Assembly: GCA_965234545.1 (NCBI GenBank)
Contig: OZ248348.1
Span: forward strand, 620,001-684,000
Length of the DNA: 64,000 bases
Direction of reading: 5' to 3'
Origin: Methylotenera sp965234545
Lineage (GTDB): Bacteria > Pseudomonadota > Gammaproteobacteria > Burkholderiales > Methylophilaceae
Position numbers and translations under genes: made by a program. Position 1 is the first letter of the stretch, and each line of letters begins with the position of its first letter. The notes beneath the pieces are model-generated. The model was not told the DNA's origin, ran no database searches, and worked only from the letters and a program-made list of their open reading frames with translations. This document shows, in pieces, positions 1-10,100 of the stretch.

Positions 1-768
1 GGGTTGGATTATCGCGGTAATGTTAATTTTGTGGATTACCCAGATGCAAGACGCATGGATATTCGCCAAACCATGCGCGATCCGTTTGAGCAAGTGCAGG
101 TGCGACAGTTTAACCAAGAAAGCACTACACCCATTTATGCTGTGTGCGATTTGTCGAGCTCTATGCAGTTTAAAGGCAAACAGCGCAAATTAGATAAAGC
201 CATTGAAATCGCCACTGCGGTGGCAAATTCCGCCTACCAAGCGGGTGATGTATTTAGTTTTATCGGCTACAACGACCATGTGCTGGAAGATTTCACCTTG
301 CCTTTAAGCCGCAATTTACATCAATCTAAAGAAGCTATCGCTCAGCTACACGATTATCAAAAAATGCGCGTAGGTGCAGAAGGTATCACCGATGTGCCTA
401 ATTTTTTAGGCCAAAGTCGTGGCTTGCTGTTTTGGCTTTCAGACTTCCACATGCCGCTTGATGTGATTGAGCAAACGCTCACCGCCATGTCGGCGCATCA
501 AGTGATTCCCATCGTGTTGTGGGATGACGAAGAATACAAAAAACTACCTAAATTTGGTTTTGGCACCATGATAGATCCTGAAACAGGCTTGAATAAAACC
601 CTGTTTTTTCGTTATGAAGTCAGAGCGAAGTTTATCACCGCGTTTAATGAACGTAGACATGCGCTTGAAGCCTTATTTTTAAAATTTGAAAGTCCGGCAT
701 TGTTTATGCACGCTGATTACAAGCCTGAAACAGTCACGCATTATTTTGAACATAATATGAGCCTATAA
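1..768 (+). CDS. mxaS: MxaS, methanol dehydrogenase accessory protein (DUF58/VWA-like), 5' end cut by window
   Basis: The reading frame is open to the first base of the window, so the real start lies upstream; the TTG at base 4 is only the first possible start codon. The visible 255 codons carry a von Willebrand A-like metal-site motif D-L-S-S-S at about residues 49-53 of the frame counted from base 4, the hallmark of the C-terminal part of DUF58 proteins. MxaS is a cytoplasmic accessory protein of the MxaFI methanol dehydrogenase operon, thought to assist calcium insertion or assembly together with MxaA, C, K and L. The assignment rests mainly on the following mxaA-C-K-L order, which matches the known mxa operon of methylotrophs. 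The stop is two bases before mxaA, implying translational coupling. Confidence 0.85.
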   Translation, partial: GLDYRGNVNFVDYPDARRMDIRQTMRDPFEQVQVRQFNQESTTPIYAVCDLSSSMQFKGKQRKLDKAIEIATAVANSAYQAGDVFSFIGYNDHVLEDFTLPLSRNLHQSKEAIAQLHDYQKMRVGAEGITDVPNFLGQSRGLLFWLSDFHMPLDVIEQTLTAMSAHQVIPIVLWDDEEYKKLPKFGFGTMIDPETGLNKTLFFRYEVRAKFITAFNERRHALEALFLKFESPALFMHADYKPETVTHYFEHNMSL

Positions 769-770
769 AG

Positions 771-1709
771 ATGACGAAACTAATTTTAAAACTAGGCGTA
801 ACAGCATTGTTGGCGGGTTTATTGTTAACCAGTTTCATGTTAAATGCTGCCGAAGAAGCGAGAACTGCAAAACTCGTTTCGCTCATTAACCCTACCCAAA
901 CATACGGCGTGAGGATTGGTGATAAGTTAAGCCGAAAACTCGTATTAGATGTGCCTGCGCCTTTCAAAATTTCAGATAGTGCCTTTCCCAAAAAAGGCAG
1001 CAAGAATAATGAAATTGAATTGGTTGAAGTGGGTGTCATTACAGATCAACAAAAAGAAAATACGCGCTATACCATAAATTTAACTTACCAAATATTCACT
1101 AGCTCAAGCAACCCTACAGTGATGCAATTGCCAGTAGAAAAATTAAGCCTCACGGGTGGCGCAAAATCGGAGGCACTACAAATCCCTGCTTGGAGTTTTT
1201 GGTTTTCCCCTATTGTCACTGGCGGCATAGATGCAGCACAAAAAAACATTCATCCCGAAGCCACCCCCCCATTGGTGGATGTTAGTGTGCATAAAACGCG
1301 GTTTGCAGTATTTGTTAGTTTGCTCGCCGTCAGCTTACTCGCTCTGTTGTATCTGAATGCAGATGGCAATTGGTTGCCGTTTATGGGAGGGGCATTTGCT
1401 AAAGCGCATCGACAATTAAAACGCCTTACTAAATTAAGCGGCGCAAAAACGGCGGTGGAAGAAAAGCAAGCCTTAGTTTATATCCATCAAGCGTTTAATC
1501 AGCATTTCGGGGCGAATATGTTTGCTAGTGACATTGAACCGTTTGTGGCTAAGCGCTCTAGTTTTAAAAAAATGCAAGCCGAAATTGCACAATTTTTTGA
1601 CGAATCTAACCAATCTTTATACGCGGTTGAACTACGAAATAGCCCAAAAATTATTGCTGACCTAGTGCAACTCAGCAAGGAGTTACGCGCTTGTGAGCGG
1701 GGGGTTTAA
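771..1709 (+). CDS. mxaA: MxaA, methanol dehydrogenase calcium-insertion accessory protein
   Basis: 312 residues with an N-terminal hydrophobic signal (about residues 8-26, ending in an Ala-rich cleavage region) and one transmembrane segment at about residues 178-196, so most of the first half should be periplasmic and the second half cytoplasmic. MxaA is known to be needed for calcium incorporation into the MxaFI quinoprotein methanol dehydrogenase. It sits between mxaS and mxaC with a 2-base gap upstream and a TAATG overlap downstream (the A of its TAA is the first base of the mxaC ATG), so it belongs to one operon. No clear Shine-Dalgarno sequence is visible before its ATG; coupling to mxaS is likely. 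Identity is based on size, topology and position more than on a catalytic motif. Confidence 0.85.
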   Translation: MTKLILKLGVTALLAGLLLTSFMLNAAEEARTAKLVSLINPTQTYGVRIGDKLSRKLVLDVPAPFKISDSAFPKKGSKNNEIELVEVGVITDQQKENTRYTINLTYQIFTSSSNPTVMQLPVEKLSLTGGAKSEALQIPAWSFWFSPIVTGGIDAAQKNIHPEATPPLVDVSVHKTRFAVFVSLLAVSLLALLYLNADGNWLPFMGGAFAKAHRQLKRLTKLSGAKTAVEEKQALVYIHQAFNQHFGANMFASDIEPFVAKRSSFKKMQAEIAQFFDESNQSLYAVELRNSPKIIADLVQLSKELRACERGV

Positions 1710-2674
1710 TGAATCTTCTGACTCCCTGGGCATTATTGTTATTGCCCCTCGCATTACTACCCTTTTGGCTTAAAGGTCATCAGGGTAAAGTTTATACTTG
1801 GTTGGAGTTGATGCCCGAAGATAAGCTTTCGGATAGGCTCAATTTAGCAATTAAAGTCACTACATCCTTGTTGTTGGTAAGCATTGTATTGGCTTTGACC
1901 AGCCCACACGGGCATGATGAAAAGATACAACGCATCGGTAAAGGCGCACAAACCGTCATGGTGATAGACCGAAGCGTGAGTATGGATCATCCTTTTGCAG
2001 GTGACAACTCAGGTCACGTGGCGGAGATTAAATCTGTTACGGCGCGGCGCATAATCACTCAATTTATTGATTCGCGCCCAGATGACATGATGGGTGTGGT
2101 AGGTTTTACCAACTCTGCTTTATATGGCGTAAAAATCACAACTAATCGTGATGCGATACACTCAGCGATATTGGCAGCGACAAGTCCTTCGTTGAATCAA
2201 ACCAATATAGGTGCAGGTTTAACTGAGGGGGTGGGTTTATTCGACAAAATTGAGAATTCGGGTTCGCGCACCATTATTTTACTTTCAGATGGGGCAGGTA
2301 AACTCAGTCCACGTGTGAAATATCTTTTAAGCAATCGTTTAAAAGAACGAAAACTGAGTATTTACTGGATTATGTTGCGTGAACCTGGTGAGCCAAGTAT
2401 TTTTTCAACGGAAGAGTATGAAGAAGATCGCGTGCCAAATTCAATCGTGCTACACAAATATTTTCAGGCACTAGGCTTAACCTATAAAGCTTATGAAGCA
2501 GATAATCCTGAAACCTTGCAATCCGCCATCAGCGACATTAATGCCCGCGAGAAAAAAGCCATTAAGTACTTTGAAACCATTGCTGGGTATGACTATTCCC
2601 GAGTGTTTATTATCATCGCCTTAATATTGGGCTTACTGCTATTGGCGATTAAAAATTTAAGAATTCATGATTAA
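1709..2674 (+). CDS. mxaC: MxaC, VWA-domain membrane protein of the methanol dehydrogenase cluster
   Basis: 321 residues of BatA-like architecture: N-terminal hydrophobic segments (about 1-22 and 50-66), a von Willebrand A domain with the metal-ion-dependent adhesion motif D-R-S-V-S at residues 87-91, and a C-terminal transmembrane helix at about 296-316. MxaC is an accessory factor for methanol dehydrogenase maturation, probably working with the second VWA protein MxaL and the AAA+ ATPase MxaR, which in known clusters lies just upstream of mxaS and would be outside this window. The start codon overlaps the mxaA stop by one base. Eleven bases separate it from mxaK. Confidence 0.88.
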   Translation: MNLLTPWALLLLPLALLPFWLKGHQGKVYTWLELMPEDKLSDRLNLAIKVTTSLLLVSIVLALTSPHGHDEKIQRIGKGAQTVMVIDRSVSMDHPFAGDNSGHVAEIKSVTARRIITQFIDSRPDDMMGVVGFTNSALYGVKITTNRDAIHSAILAATSPSLNQTNIGAGLTEGVGLFDKIENSGSRTIILLSDGAGKLSPRVKYLLSNRLKERKLSIYWIMLREPGEPSIFSTEEYEEDRVPNSIVLHKYFQALGLTYKAYEADNPETLQSAISDINAREKKAIKYFETIAGYDYSRVFIIIALILGLLLLAIKNLRIHD

Positions 2675-2685
2675 GAGGCACAAGA

Positions 2686-3252
2686 ATGAAGAAACATGCC
2701 ATAAACCGTAAAAACCAATTGCTCATTTTATTACTGCTAGGGGGCTCGATAGGCGCTGCCTACGAAGGCTATCAATTGAACAAGATTAGCAAGGTCAATC
2801 ATGCGTTGCGCACAGGTGAAGTGTTTAATGGTGAAAGTTACCCCTTTCATAAAAAGTTTTCTGATGCCTATCAACAAGGGAAAACGGGTAATTTCAAGCA
2901 TGCTGTACAAGGCTTTGGGCAAACTTTAGAACTGGCAAATAAAAAAAGTGAGCAAGTTTTTGAGGTGAGCAATGTGCTTAAATCAAACATTCACTACAAT
3001 ATGGGTAACAATTTATTCCGTTCAGGGTTACAGCGCTTAGTCACTGCAGAAGGTGAAATTCAAGAGGAGGCAAAATTTGACTACCTGCAAGCCAAAGCTT
3101 CTTACGAGCAAGCATTGAAGCTGGATCCCTCTTCACGCGCAGCCAAATTTAATCTGAGTTTATTGTTAGGAGTGATTCCTGGCAATATCAAAACCGTGCC
3201 GCAAGACCCATCAGGTATGGAAATCAGTAATTTGCCACAGGGTTTGCCATGA
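2686..3252 (+). CDS. mxaK: MxaK, TPR-type membrane-anchored methanol dehydrogenase accessory protein
   Basis: 188 residues with a positively charged N-terminus and one membrane anchor (about 12-27). The C-terminal half has a tetratricopeptide-like repeat (about 132-160, a YEQALKLDP type signature) that probably lies in the periplasm. MxaK is a known accessory gene in the mxaSACKL block. It overlaps mxaL by four bases (ATGA), so the two are translationally coupled. A GAGGCACAAG stretch precedes the ATG and may act as a weak ribosome-binding site. Function within the maturation machinery is not established at the molecular level; a scaffold role is inferred from the TPR. Confidence 0.82.
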   Translation: MKKHAINRKNQLLILLLLGGSIGAAYEGYQLNKISKVNHALRTGEVFNGESYPFHKKFSDAYQQGKTGNFKHAVQGFGQTLELANKKSEQVFEVSNVLKSNIHYNMGNNLFRSGLQRLVTAEGEIQEEAKFDYLQAKASYEQALKLDPSSRAAKFNLSLLLGVIPGNIKTVPQDPSGMEISNLPQGLP

Positions 3253-4241
3253 ATAAAATCTTAACTCTCTTAAAAGAGCATTATGAAACTGTGTTGCTAA
3301 CATTGGCCTCACTGCTCTTGTTGCTTGCGTTAATTAAACCGCAAATTCAACTTAAGCAAGAAGTGCATAACTACTTACTTGTTGCCGATGTGTCACAAAG
3401 CATGAATGCTGAAGACATGAAATTAAACAACCAACCTGTGAGCAGACTGGCTTACACGCAACATATGATGAAAGAAGTAGTAAAAACCTCCCCCTGTGGC
3501 ACTTATATAGGCCTCGGCATCTTTGCCGCAGAAAACGTGGCCTTATTATCTATGCCATTAGAAGTGTGTAAAAACTATGACGTTATCAATGATATTATTG
3601 ACCACTTGGAATGGCGCATGGCGTGGAGTGGCAACAGTCGCATGACGTTTGGTATAAAAGCGGCAGAAGCAACTTTCGAGTATCTAAATATCCCCGCGCA
3701 AATGCTCTTTTTTACCGATGGGGACGAATCCCCTAAAGCTAACGGTATTAACAAGCTGGATATTAGCAACGTGCGCATTGGCAAGAATGTAATATTAGTT
3801 GGTGTCGGCGGTTATGAACCAGCACCAGTTAAACGCTTTAATTCCAATAATAAATTTGTTGGCTACTGGGGCACTGATGCAGCGGCCGAAAGCGCAGGTG
3901 GCGGTATTATGTATAACGATGCAAGTAAAGATGATCCTGATCCTCCTGTAGCCTATGCTGAGTTTGACCGCTATTTATCGAAGCAAGATGTTAGTCATTT
4001 GAAAGATATGGCGAGCGAAATAAAAGGGCAATATATTGAAGGTTTAGACAACCCGGATTTTTACAGATTTGTGCAATCCCAAACCCCCGCGGCAAAATTT
4101 GTCACGGACTATTCTGTAAGATGGATATTTTTAATGATTGCCGCAATGCTAGTGCTAGCAACTTATACGCCTGATTTGCTCTCATATCGCTTTGATAAAC
4201 GCTTACTTAGGCGTTCAATCAAGTTAAAAGATAAAATTTAG
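3249..4241 (+). CDS. mxaL: MxaL, VWA-domain methanol dehydrogenase accessory protein
   Basis: 330 residues, membrane anchored at both ends (about 14-30 and 290-312), with a von Willebrand A domain carrying D-V-S-Q-S at residues 47-51. It is the paralogous partner of MxaC and, like it, required for active calcium-containing methanol dehydrogenase in model methylotrophs. It is the last mxa gene here: the usual followers mxaD, mxaE and mxaH are absent and the next gene is an unrelated nuclease after a 182-base gap. Base composition and codon use are visibly AT-richer in this operon than in the genes that follow. Confidence 0.87.
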   Translation: MNKILTLLKEHYETVLLTLASLLLLLALIKPQIQLKQEVHNYLLVADVSQSMNAEDMKLNNQPVSRLAYTQHMMKEVVKTSPCGTYIGLGIFAAENVALLSMPLEVCKNYDVINDIIDHLEWRMAWSGNSRMTFGIKAAEATFEYLNIPAQMLFFTDGDESPKANGINKLDISNVRIGKNVILVGVGGYEPAPVKRFNSNNKFVGYWGTDAAAESAGGGIMYNDASKDDPDPPVAYAEFDRYLSKQDVSHLKDMASEIKGQYIEGLDNPDFYRFVQSQTPAAKFVTDYSVRWIFLMIAAMLVLATYTPDLLSYRFDKRLLRRSIKLKDKI

Positions 4242-4411
4242 TAGCTGAAGGGCGGCACTGTGGATTATTGCCGTCATTTAGTAAAATTAAGCCAATGTCT
4301 GCAATGGGTCGGAAGCTGCCGCTATATAGCGAATGTATATAAATCTTTTAACGTGCCTCTTTCGCCATAAATTTATCCTCCGCACGCTCGTTATATGAGC
4401 CATGTAAACGC

Positions 4412-4424
4412 TACAATTACACCA
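4412..4424 (+). promoter_or_regulatory. Candidate -10 box of a leaderless promoter for the AddB-like gene
   Basis: TACAAT at 4412-4417 ends six bases before the ATG at 4424, so normal start-site spacing puts +1 at the start codon itself. No Shine-Dalgarno sequence is present. A -35 element is not convincing. The rest of the 4242-4423 gap shows no other gene or clear terminator. Confidence 0.4.
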
Positions 4425-7162
4425 TGGCTTTTTCCTCTGATTCCCTGATTATTTGCGCTACCGCACGCTTGGTGCGCGGCATGGCTTTGCGTGAGCAACA
4501 GCAAGCAGAGTCTGAAAATAGGGCGCAGTGGTCTGCGGCACAGGCGACCACCTTGCCCATGTGGTTGGATGGCGTGATTGAGCAGGCCAACCTCCTAGGA
4601 TTATTGCCGGATGAGGTATTGCCCCTGTCGCAATTAAGCGCCTTGGCTGAAGCCCATTTGTGGGAGCAGGCCATCAACGATTGCTTGGCTAAGCATGAGG
4701 CGCGTGAATTGTTTGACGTGCGCGCGATGGCGCAGACCGCCATTGAAGCCCACGACTTAATGCTCAAATGGCAAATCAGCGATGCCGACATCAATCACGA
4801 TTTCATGAGCCAAGAAACGCGTCAGTTTTTGCGTTGGCGCAGCGTGTTTGCAGGTCTGTGCCATAGCCAACAGGCCATGCCGGCCAGCAAATTAATGGCA
4901 TTGCAAATCAGCCTGTTAGGCCAATACCAAGCGGCCATTCAAGCCAGCATTAAACTACCAAAGCGCATCGAATTGGCCGGCTTTGATCGCATCACGCCAT
5001 TAGAGCAACGCTTGTTTGATTGTTTAAGCGCTTACGGCATCCGCGTTGAGCGAGCTGCTTACAAGTACCCTAAACCGGCCGAAGTGGCATGCCATGGTTT
5101 GACTGATCTCAATGCAGAATGCCGGGCGGTGGTAGCTTGGGCGCAGCAGCAATTGGCCGCCCATCCTCAAGCGCAATTGGCCATCGTCAGCCCAGCCTTG
5201 AGCCATGTCAGGCGCTTGTTGACCGATTTGTTGGACGACGCTTTTCACCCGCAAACCTTGCACGGCAGTTTGCTCGAATTGCCTCGCTGTTACGATTTTT
5301 CTCTAGGTTTGGCGCTGGCGGAATACCCCTTAGTCGCCAGTGCCTTGCAGCTATTAAGCCTAGCCAGCCACAAAGCCAGTTTGCAGTTTGAGCAGGTGAC
5401 CGCCTTGTTGCTGGATCACTATTGGGGCCTGCCTGCAGAGCGCGATGCCCGCGCCCGCTTGGATGCGCACTTACGCAAACACTTGAATGCCAGCTACCGT
5501 TTGGATGGCTTAATCAAACAAGTGGCGCGCTGTGAAAATGACGGTTGGGCTTTATCCGGCTTATTGGCTCAGCTAAAACAGATTGCCGCCTTTCAAGCCA
5601 AGCCCAAGCAATGGCCTTCTGCTTGGCTGGCGGATTTTACCGGCTTGTTGAATGACTTGGCGTGGGCGCAGACACGGCCATTATCCAGCCATGAATACCA
5701 AACGCAACAGGCTTTTTACAAGAGCATGCAAGAGTTGGCCAGTTTGGATGGCCTAATGGGCAAAGTCAGTGCACAAACCGCCTTACAAAAAGTCAGCGTG
5801 TTGATGCGCAACACGGTGTTTCAACCCGAGGCGCGAGGCGACACGCGCATCCAATTATTGGGCTTGCTGGAAACGCCGGCTTTGCAATTGGATGCGATTT
5901 GGGTCATGAACATGAACGACCAGCATAGCCCGGCCCCGGTTAAGCTTAATCCATTGTTACCGGCACAAGTGCAGCGTGATGCAGGGACACCCAATGCCAG
6001 TGCGGCAGTGCAGAGTCAGTTTGCCGGGTTGGTGCAGCAGCGCTTGCTGCACAGTGCGGCCAAGCTAGTGTTTTCCTATGCCTTAAAAGAAGACGACAGG
6101 GAGTTGCGTCCTTCACCCTTGTTGGCCGGCTTGCCACATGGTTTGGCACCCCTAGCCAGCATGACCACGCTGGCGGAACGCTTGGCCGTGCCGGTAAGCA
6201 TGGAATACTTGGACGACAACATGGCGCCGCCTTTAAGCATGGATGAAAAAATAAGCGGCGGGGTCAAACTGTTGGCGACGCAAGCCGTTTGCCCAGCTTG
6301 GGCTTTTTATCAATACCGCTTGGGTGCTGGCAAATTGCAAACGCCAGTGGATGGCTTGGACAGCATGACGCGCGGCAGTTTGTTGCATCAAGTCTTGCAG
6401 TTTTTTTGGCAAGAATGCCAAAGCTTAAGCCGTTTAATGGCCATGACGACAGAGCAGCGCTGTCAAGCGATAGATAGCGCTATTGGCAAGGCGATTGAGG
6501 CCAGTCGCCTCGACGGGCATTTATACCTGCCGCCTCAAGTGCTACAGATAGAGCATAAGCGCTTACAGCAACTGCTTAAGGATAGCTTGGATTTGGAGTG
6601 CCAACGCGCCGATTTTAGCGTGCAAGATTGCGAGAAAAAATTCAATCTAAACCTAGAGGGCTTGCCCTTGAATATCAGCGTGGATCGCATAGACCGTTTA
6701 GCCGATGGCCGCTTGGTGGTAATTGATTACAAAACCGGCAACCGGCTTGATTACAAAAGCTGGGCTGACGCGCGCATTACTGAGCCGCAATTGCCTATTT
6801 ATGCGGTGCTGGCCTTGCAAGGGCAGGACGTGGCTGCGGTGTGTTTTGCTAAAGTGCGCAGTGACGAGACCAGGTTTGCCGGGTTGGCGGCCGAAGCCGG
6901 GTTGTTGCCTAAGGTATGGGACATCACAGAGAAGCGCAGCAATAAAGTCTTTAATGATTTCGCTGATTGGGCCGCGCTGTTAGACCATTGGCAGGCCAGC
7001 TTAAAAGCCATCGCTGCCGAAATTAAAGCCGGCGAGGCCAGCGTGCTGGTCAATAAAGAAAGCGATTTTGTCTATTGCGATGTGTTGCCTTTGCTGCGCT
7101 TAGCTGAACGCAGCGTGCAGTTTGAACGGGCGCAAGCAGCCATGACGGAGGCGAGCGCATGA
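4424..7162 (+). CDS. AddB-like PD-(D/E)XK nuclease/inactive helicase, DNA repair protein
   Basis: 912 residues of the betaproteobacterial AddB-like 'probable DNA repair protein' family. The N-terminal two thirds resemble the inactivated helicase scaffold of AddB-type subunits. The C-terminal nuclease has the expected acidic/lysine motif (V-D-R-I-D-R then V-I-D-Y-K-T-G, about residues 755-773). With the downstream AddA-like helicase, whose start overlaps this stop by four bases (ATGA), it should process double-strand DNA ends for RecA loading. Of the four cysteines that form the Fe-S staple in canonical AddB nucleases, one before the nuclease (TQAVCPAW) and one after (VYCDVLPLLRL) are visible, while the expected partners in a C-x2-C-x5-C cluster are Phe and Leu. 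Start chosen because a TACAAT box lies immediately upstream and no earlier in-frame start is supported. Confidence 0.85.
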   Translation: MAFSSDSLIICATARLVRGMALREQQQAESENRAQWSAAQATTLPMWLDGVIEQANLLGLLPDEVLPLSQLSALAEAHLWEQAINDCLAKHEARELFDVRAMAQTAIEAHDLMLKWQISDADINHDFMSQETRQFLRWRSVFAGLCHSQQAMPASKLMALQISLLGQYQAAIQASIKLPKRIELAGFDRITPLEQRLFDCLSAYGIRVERAAYKYPKPAEVACHGLTDLNAECRAVVAWAQQQLAAHPQAQLAIVSPALSHVRRLLTDLLDDAFHPQTLHGSLLELPRCYDFSLGLALAEYPLVASALQLLSLASHKASLQFEQVTALLLDHYWGLPAERDARARLDAHLRKHLNASYRLDGLIKQVARCENDGWALSGLLAQLKQIAAFQAKPKQWPSAWLADFTGLLNDLAWAQTRPLSSHEYQTQQAFYKSMQELASLDGLMGKVSAQTALQKVSVLMRNTVFQPEARGDTRIQLLGLLETPALQLDAIWVMNMNDQHSPAPVKLNPLLPAQVQRDAGTPNASAAVQSQFAGLVQQRLLHSAAKLVFSYALKEDDRELRPSPLLAGLPHGLAPLASMTTLAERLAVPVSMEYLDDNMAPPLSMDEKISGGVKLLATQAVCPAWAFYQYRLGAGKLQTPVDGLDSMTRGSLLHQVLQFFWQECQSLSRLMAMTTEQRCQAIDSAIGKAIEASRLDGHLYLPPQVLQIEHKRLQQLLKDSLDLECQRADFSVQDCEKKFNLNLEGLPLNISVDRIDRLADGRLVVIDYKTGNRLDYKSWADARITEPQLPIYAVLALQGQDVAAVCFAKVRSDETRFAGLAAEAGLLPKVWDITEKRSNKVFNDFADWAALLDHWQASLKAIAAEIKAGEASVLVNKESDFVYCDVLPLLRLAERSVQFERAQAAMTEASA

Positions 7163-10100
7163 GTGAAGCGCTAATGGCCTCGGATGCCGCTGCTCGCGAA
7201 CAAGCTTTACAGCCACGTTCATTTATTGTGCAGGCGCCTGCCGGTGCCGGCAAAACCGAATTGCTCACCCAGCGCTATTTAAGTTTACTGGCAACGGTGG
7301 ACGAGCCGGAAGAAATCATTGCCCTGACCTTTACCAATAAAGCCGCCACGGAAATGCGTAACCGCATACTCTTAAGTTTGGAGCAGGCCGAGCAAGCCCA
7401 GCCCGAAACGGCGCCGCACAAACTAAAAACCAGGCAACTTGCTGAGCTAGCCTTACAGCAATCGGCCCGAAAAGATTGGCAACTGATTAAGCAGCCTAGT
7501 CACTTGCGCATCCTCACCATGGATGCCTTGTGCAGCAGTCTAACGCGGCAAATGCCTTTGCTCAGTCGTTTTGGAGGTCAGCCGGCAGTCAGCGACGATG
7601 CCGATCGCCATTACTTGGAAGCCGCGCGCCTGACCTTGGCCGATATTGTGGATGAAAGCCAAGCTGACGACACGGTGAGCTTGGCCTTAACTTACATGGA
7701 CAACGACGCAGAGAAATTGACGGCTTTGTTAGCCAATATGCTGGCCAAGCGCGATCAGTGGATTAAAAAAGCCCATGAATTGCATGGACAGTCAGACACC
7801 GAATCGCTGGCTAGCATGGAGTGGGTGTTGCAGCATTTAATCGTCGAGGAATTAACGCTGGTCAGCAGCGTGTTGACCGACCAGGTGCAGCAGGCTTTGT
7901 TGCCCTTGATACGCTTTGCTGCCAGCCATTTGCAGGCGGATTCAGAGATTGCGCCCTTGTTGGATAGACAGGCCAGCTTAAGGCCCTGCCTAGAAGACTT
8001 GCCGTTGTGGCGCGCAATGGCCAGCTTTTTGCTGACCAAAGATAAGGCCTACCGTAAAACGCTCACTAAAACCAACGGCTTTCCTAACGACGCTGAACAC
8101 AAGCCGAAAAAAGAGCAATGCTTGGCTATTTTGGCTCAGTTAAGTCAAGCCGATTTGGTGGCCAATATTTTAAGCTTGCCGCCCTTGTCCACCTTGCAAG
8201 ATAGCCAGCCGGTGATACGTGCCTTATCGCGCTTATTGCAGCAAGCCAATGCGCATTTATGGGTGGTCTTTCAAAAAGCCGGCGAGGTGGATTTTGTTGC
8301 CATCGCCCAACAGGCCAGTTGGGCCTTGGAGGATGAGCACGGCGCCACCGAGTTGGCATTGAAGCTGGATTACAAGATCAGCCATTTATTGATAGACGAA
8401 TTTCAAGACACCAGCCCGGTGCAGATGAAATTAATCGAGCAATTGATTGCCGGTTGGCAGGCGCACGAGGAACGCACGCTGTTTTGCGTGGGCGACCCCA
8501 TGCAGTCCATTTACCGCTTTCGTAAAGCCGACGTCAGCTTATTTTTAGAGGCGCAAAACGAAGGCATCAACGGCTTTAAATTAGCGCCCTTGCAGTTGGC
8601 ATTAAACTACCGTTCGCATCCTAAAGTGATTGATTGGATTAATGACGCGTTTACGCAGGTGTTTCCAAATGAGGATGCAAAGAATCATGGCGCCATACGC
8701 TACAGCCCGTTTACCGCAAGCCTAGGCAGTGTAGATGGCGAAGGCGTGAATTTGCACCCCTTGATATGGCCTGCATCCAATGCCGCTGAAGAGACGGAGG
8801 GTGACGATGACGGCAACCCTGACCTCTATCAGTTGGAAGCGGCTTACGTGGCCAAGTTAATCGAGCAGCTAAAAACCCAACTTAATCCACCACAAAAGAT
8901 AGCGGTGTTGGTGCGCAGTCGCAATCACCTGCAAGCCTTGGTGACGGAGATACGCCGCCATCATAAAGACTTGCACTTCCAGGCGCTGGAGATAGAGCCC
9001 TTAAACGAGCGGCAAACCGTTCAGGACGCTTGGTCATTGTTGTGTGCTTTAATGCACCGGGCCGACCGCAGCCATTGGTTGAATGTGTTGCGTGCGCCTT
9101 GGTGTGGTTTGAATTTGGCTGATATGCATGCTTTGGCCGGTAACGGGCAACGCGATAGCATTTGGGCGGCCATGCACGACGAGGCGCGCTTAAGGCCATT
9201 AAGTGATGATGGCCGCATGCGTTTGCAGCATGCCAGAGGGGTGCTAGCTGCCGCCTTTGATTGCCAGGGTCGATTGCCCTTGCGCCGATGGTTGGAGCGC
9301 ACGTGGTTGCAATTGGGTGGCGCGCAGTGTTTGGTGGAAGCCGGCGATAACCGGGATGTGCAGGTGTTCTTTGATTTGCTGGAAAAACACGACCGCAGTG
9401 GCCAGCTAGATTTGGCTAGCTTGGAAGCCGCCATGAAAAAACTCTACGCTAAACCGGATAGCCAGGCCGATGGCAGCGTGCAGTTTTTAACCATACATAA
9501 GGCCAAGGGTTTGGAGTTTGATAGCGTCATCTTGCCGGCTTTAAACCGCAAATCCCGTGCCGACGACAACGACTTGCTGCTCTGGGAAGAGGTTGAGTTG
9601 GAGCATGAAAGGCATTTGATTGCAGCGCCTGTGCACAGCAAAGGCAGCAAAAACAAAGGGCTACCCAATCTCTACGATTACATTAAGAACCTAGAAAAAA
9701 TACGCAGCAACAATGAGGTGGTGCGCTTGCTTTACGTGGCGGCGACCCGCAGTCAGCGCCAATTGCACTTGATTGCTAGCATGCAAAAAAACAATGACGG
9801 CGAATTAAAACCGGTGGCCAACAGTTTGTTGGCGGCCTTGTGGCCCGCCGTGGCTAAAGCGTTTACAGAGACACCAGAGCAGGCGCCGCTAGCCTCGACG
9901 AGCAAAGGCTTAGACCCGCGTCAATTTAAAGCACAATTGCAACGCCTACCCAGTGCGGCGTATGCGCAGGCCAGTGTAGGCTTAAGCCCGCTGCAGACAA
10001 CATTGACTGCGATCCAGCTTGATGCCGGCAACGTAGCGGCCACGCAAAGCAGCCCGATTGGCCAAAAGGATTTATACAAAGATTGCGGCACGCTGGCGCA

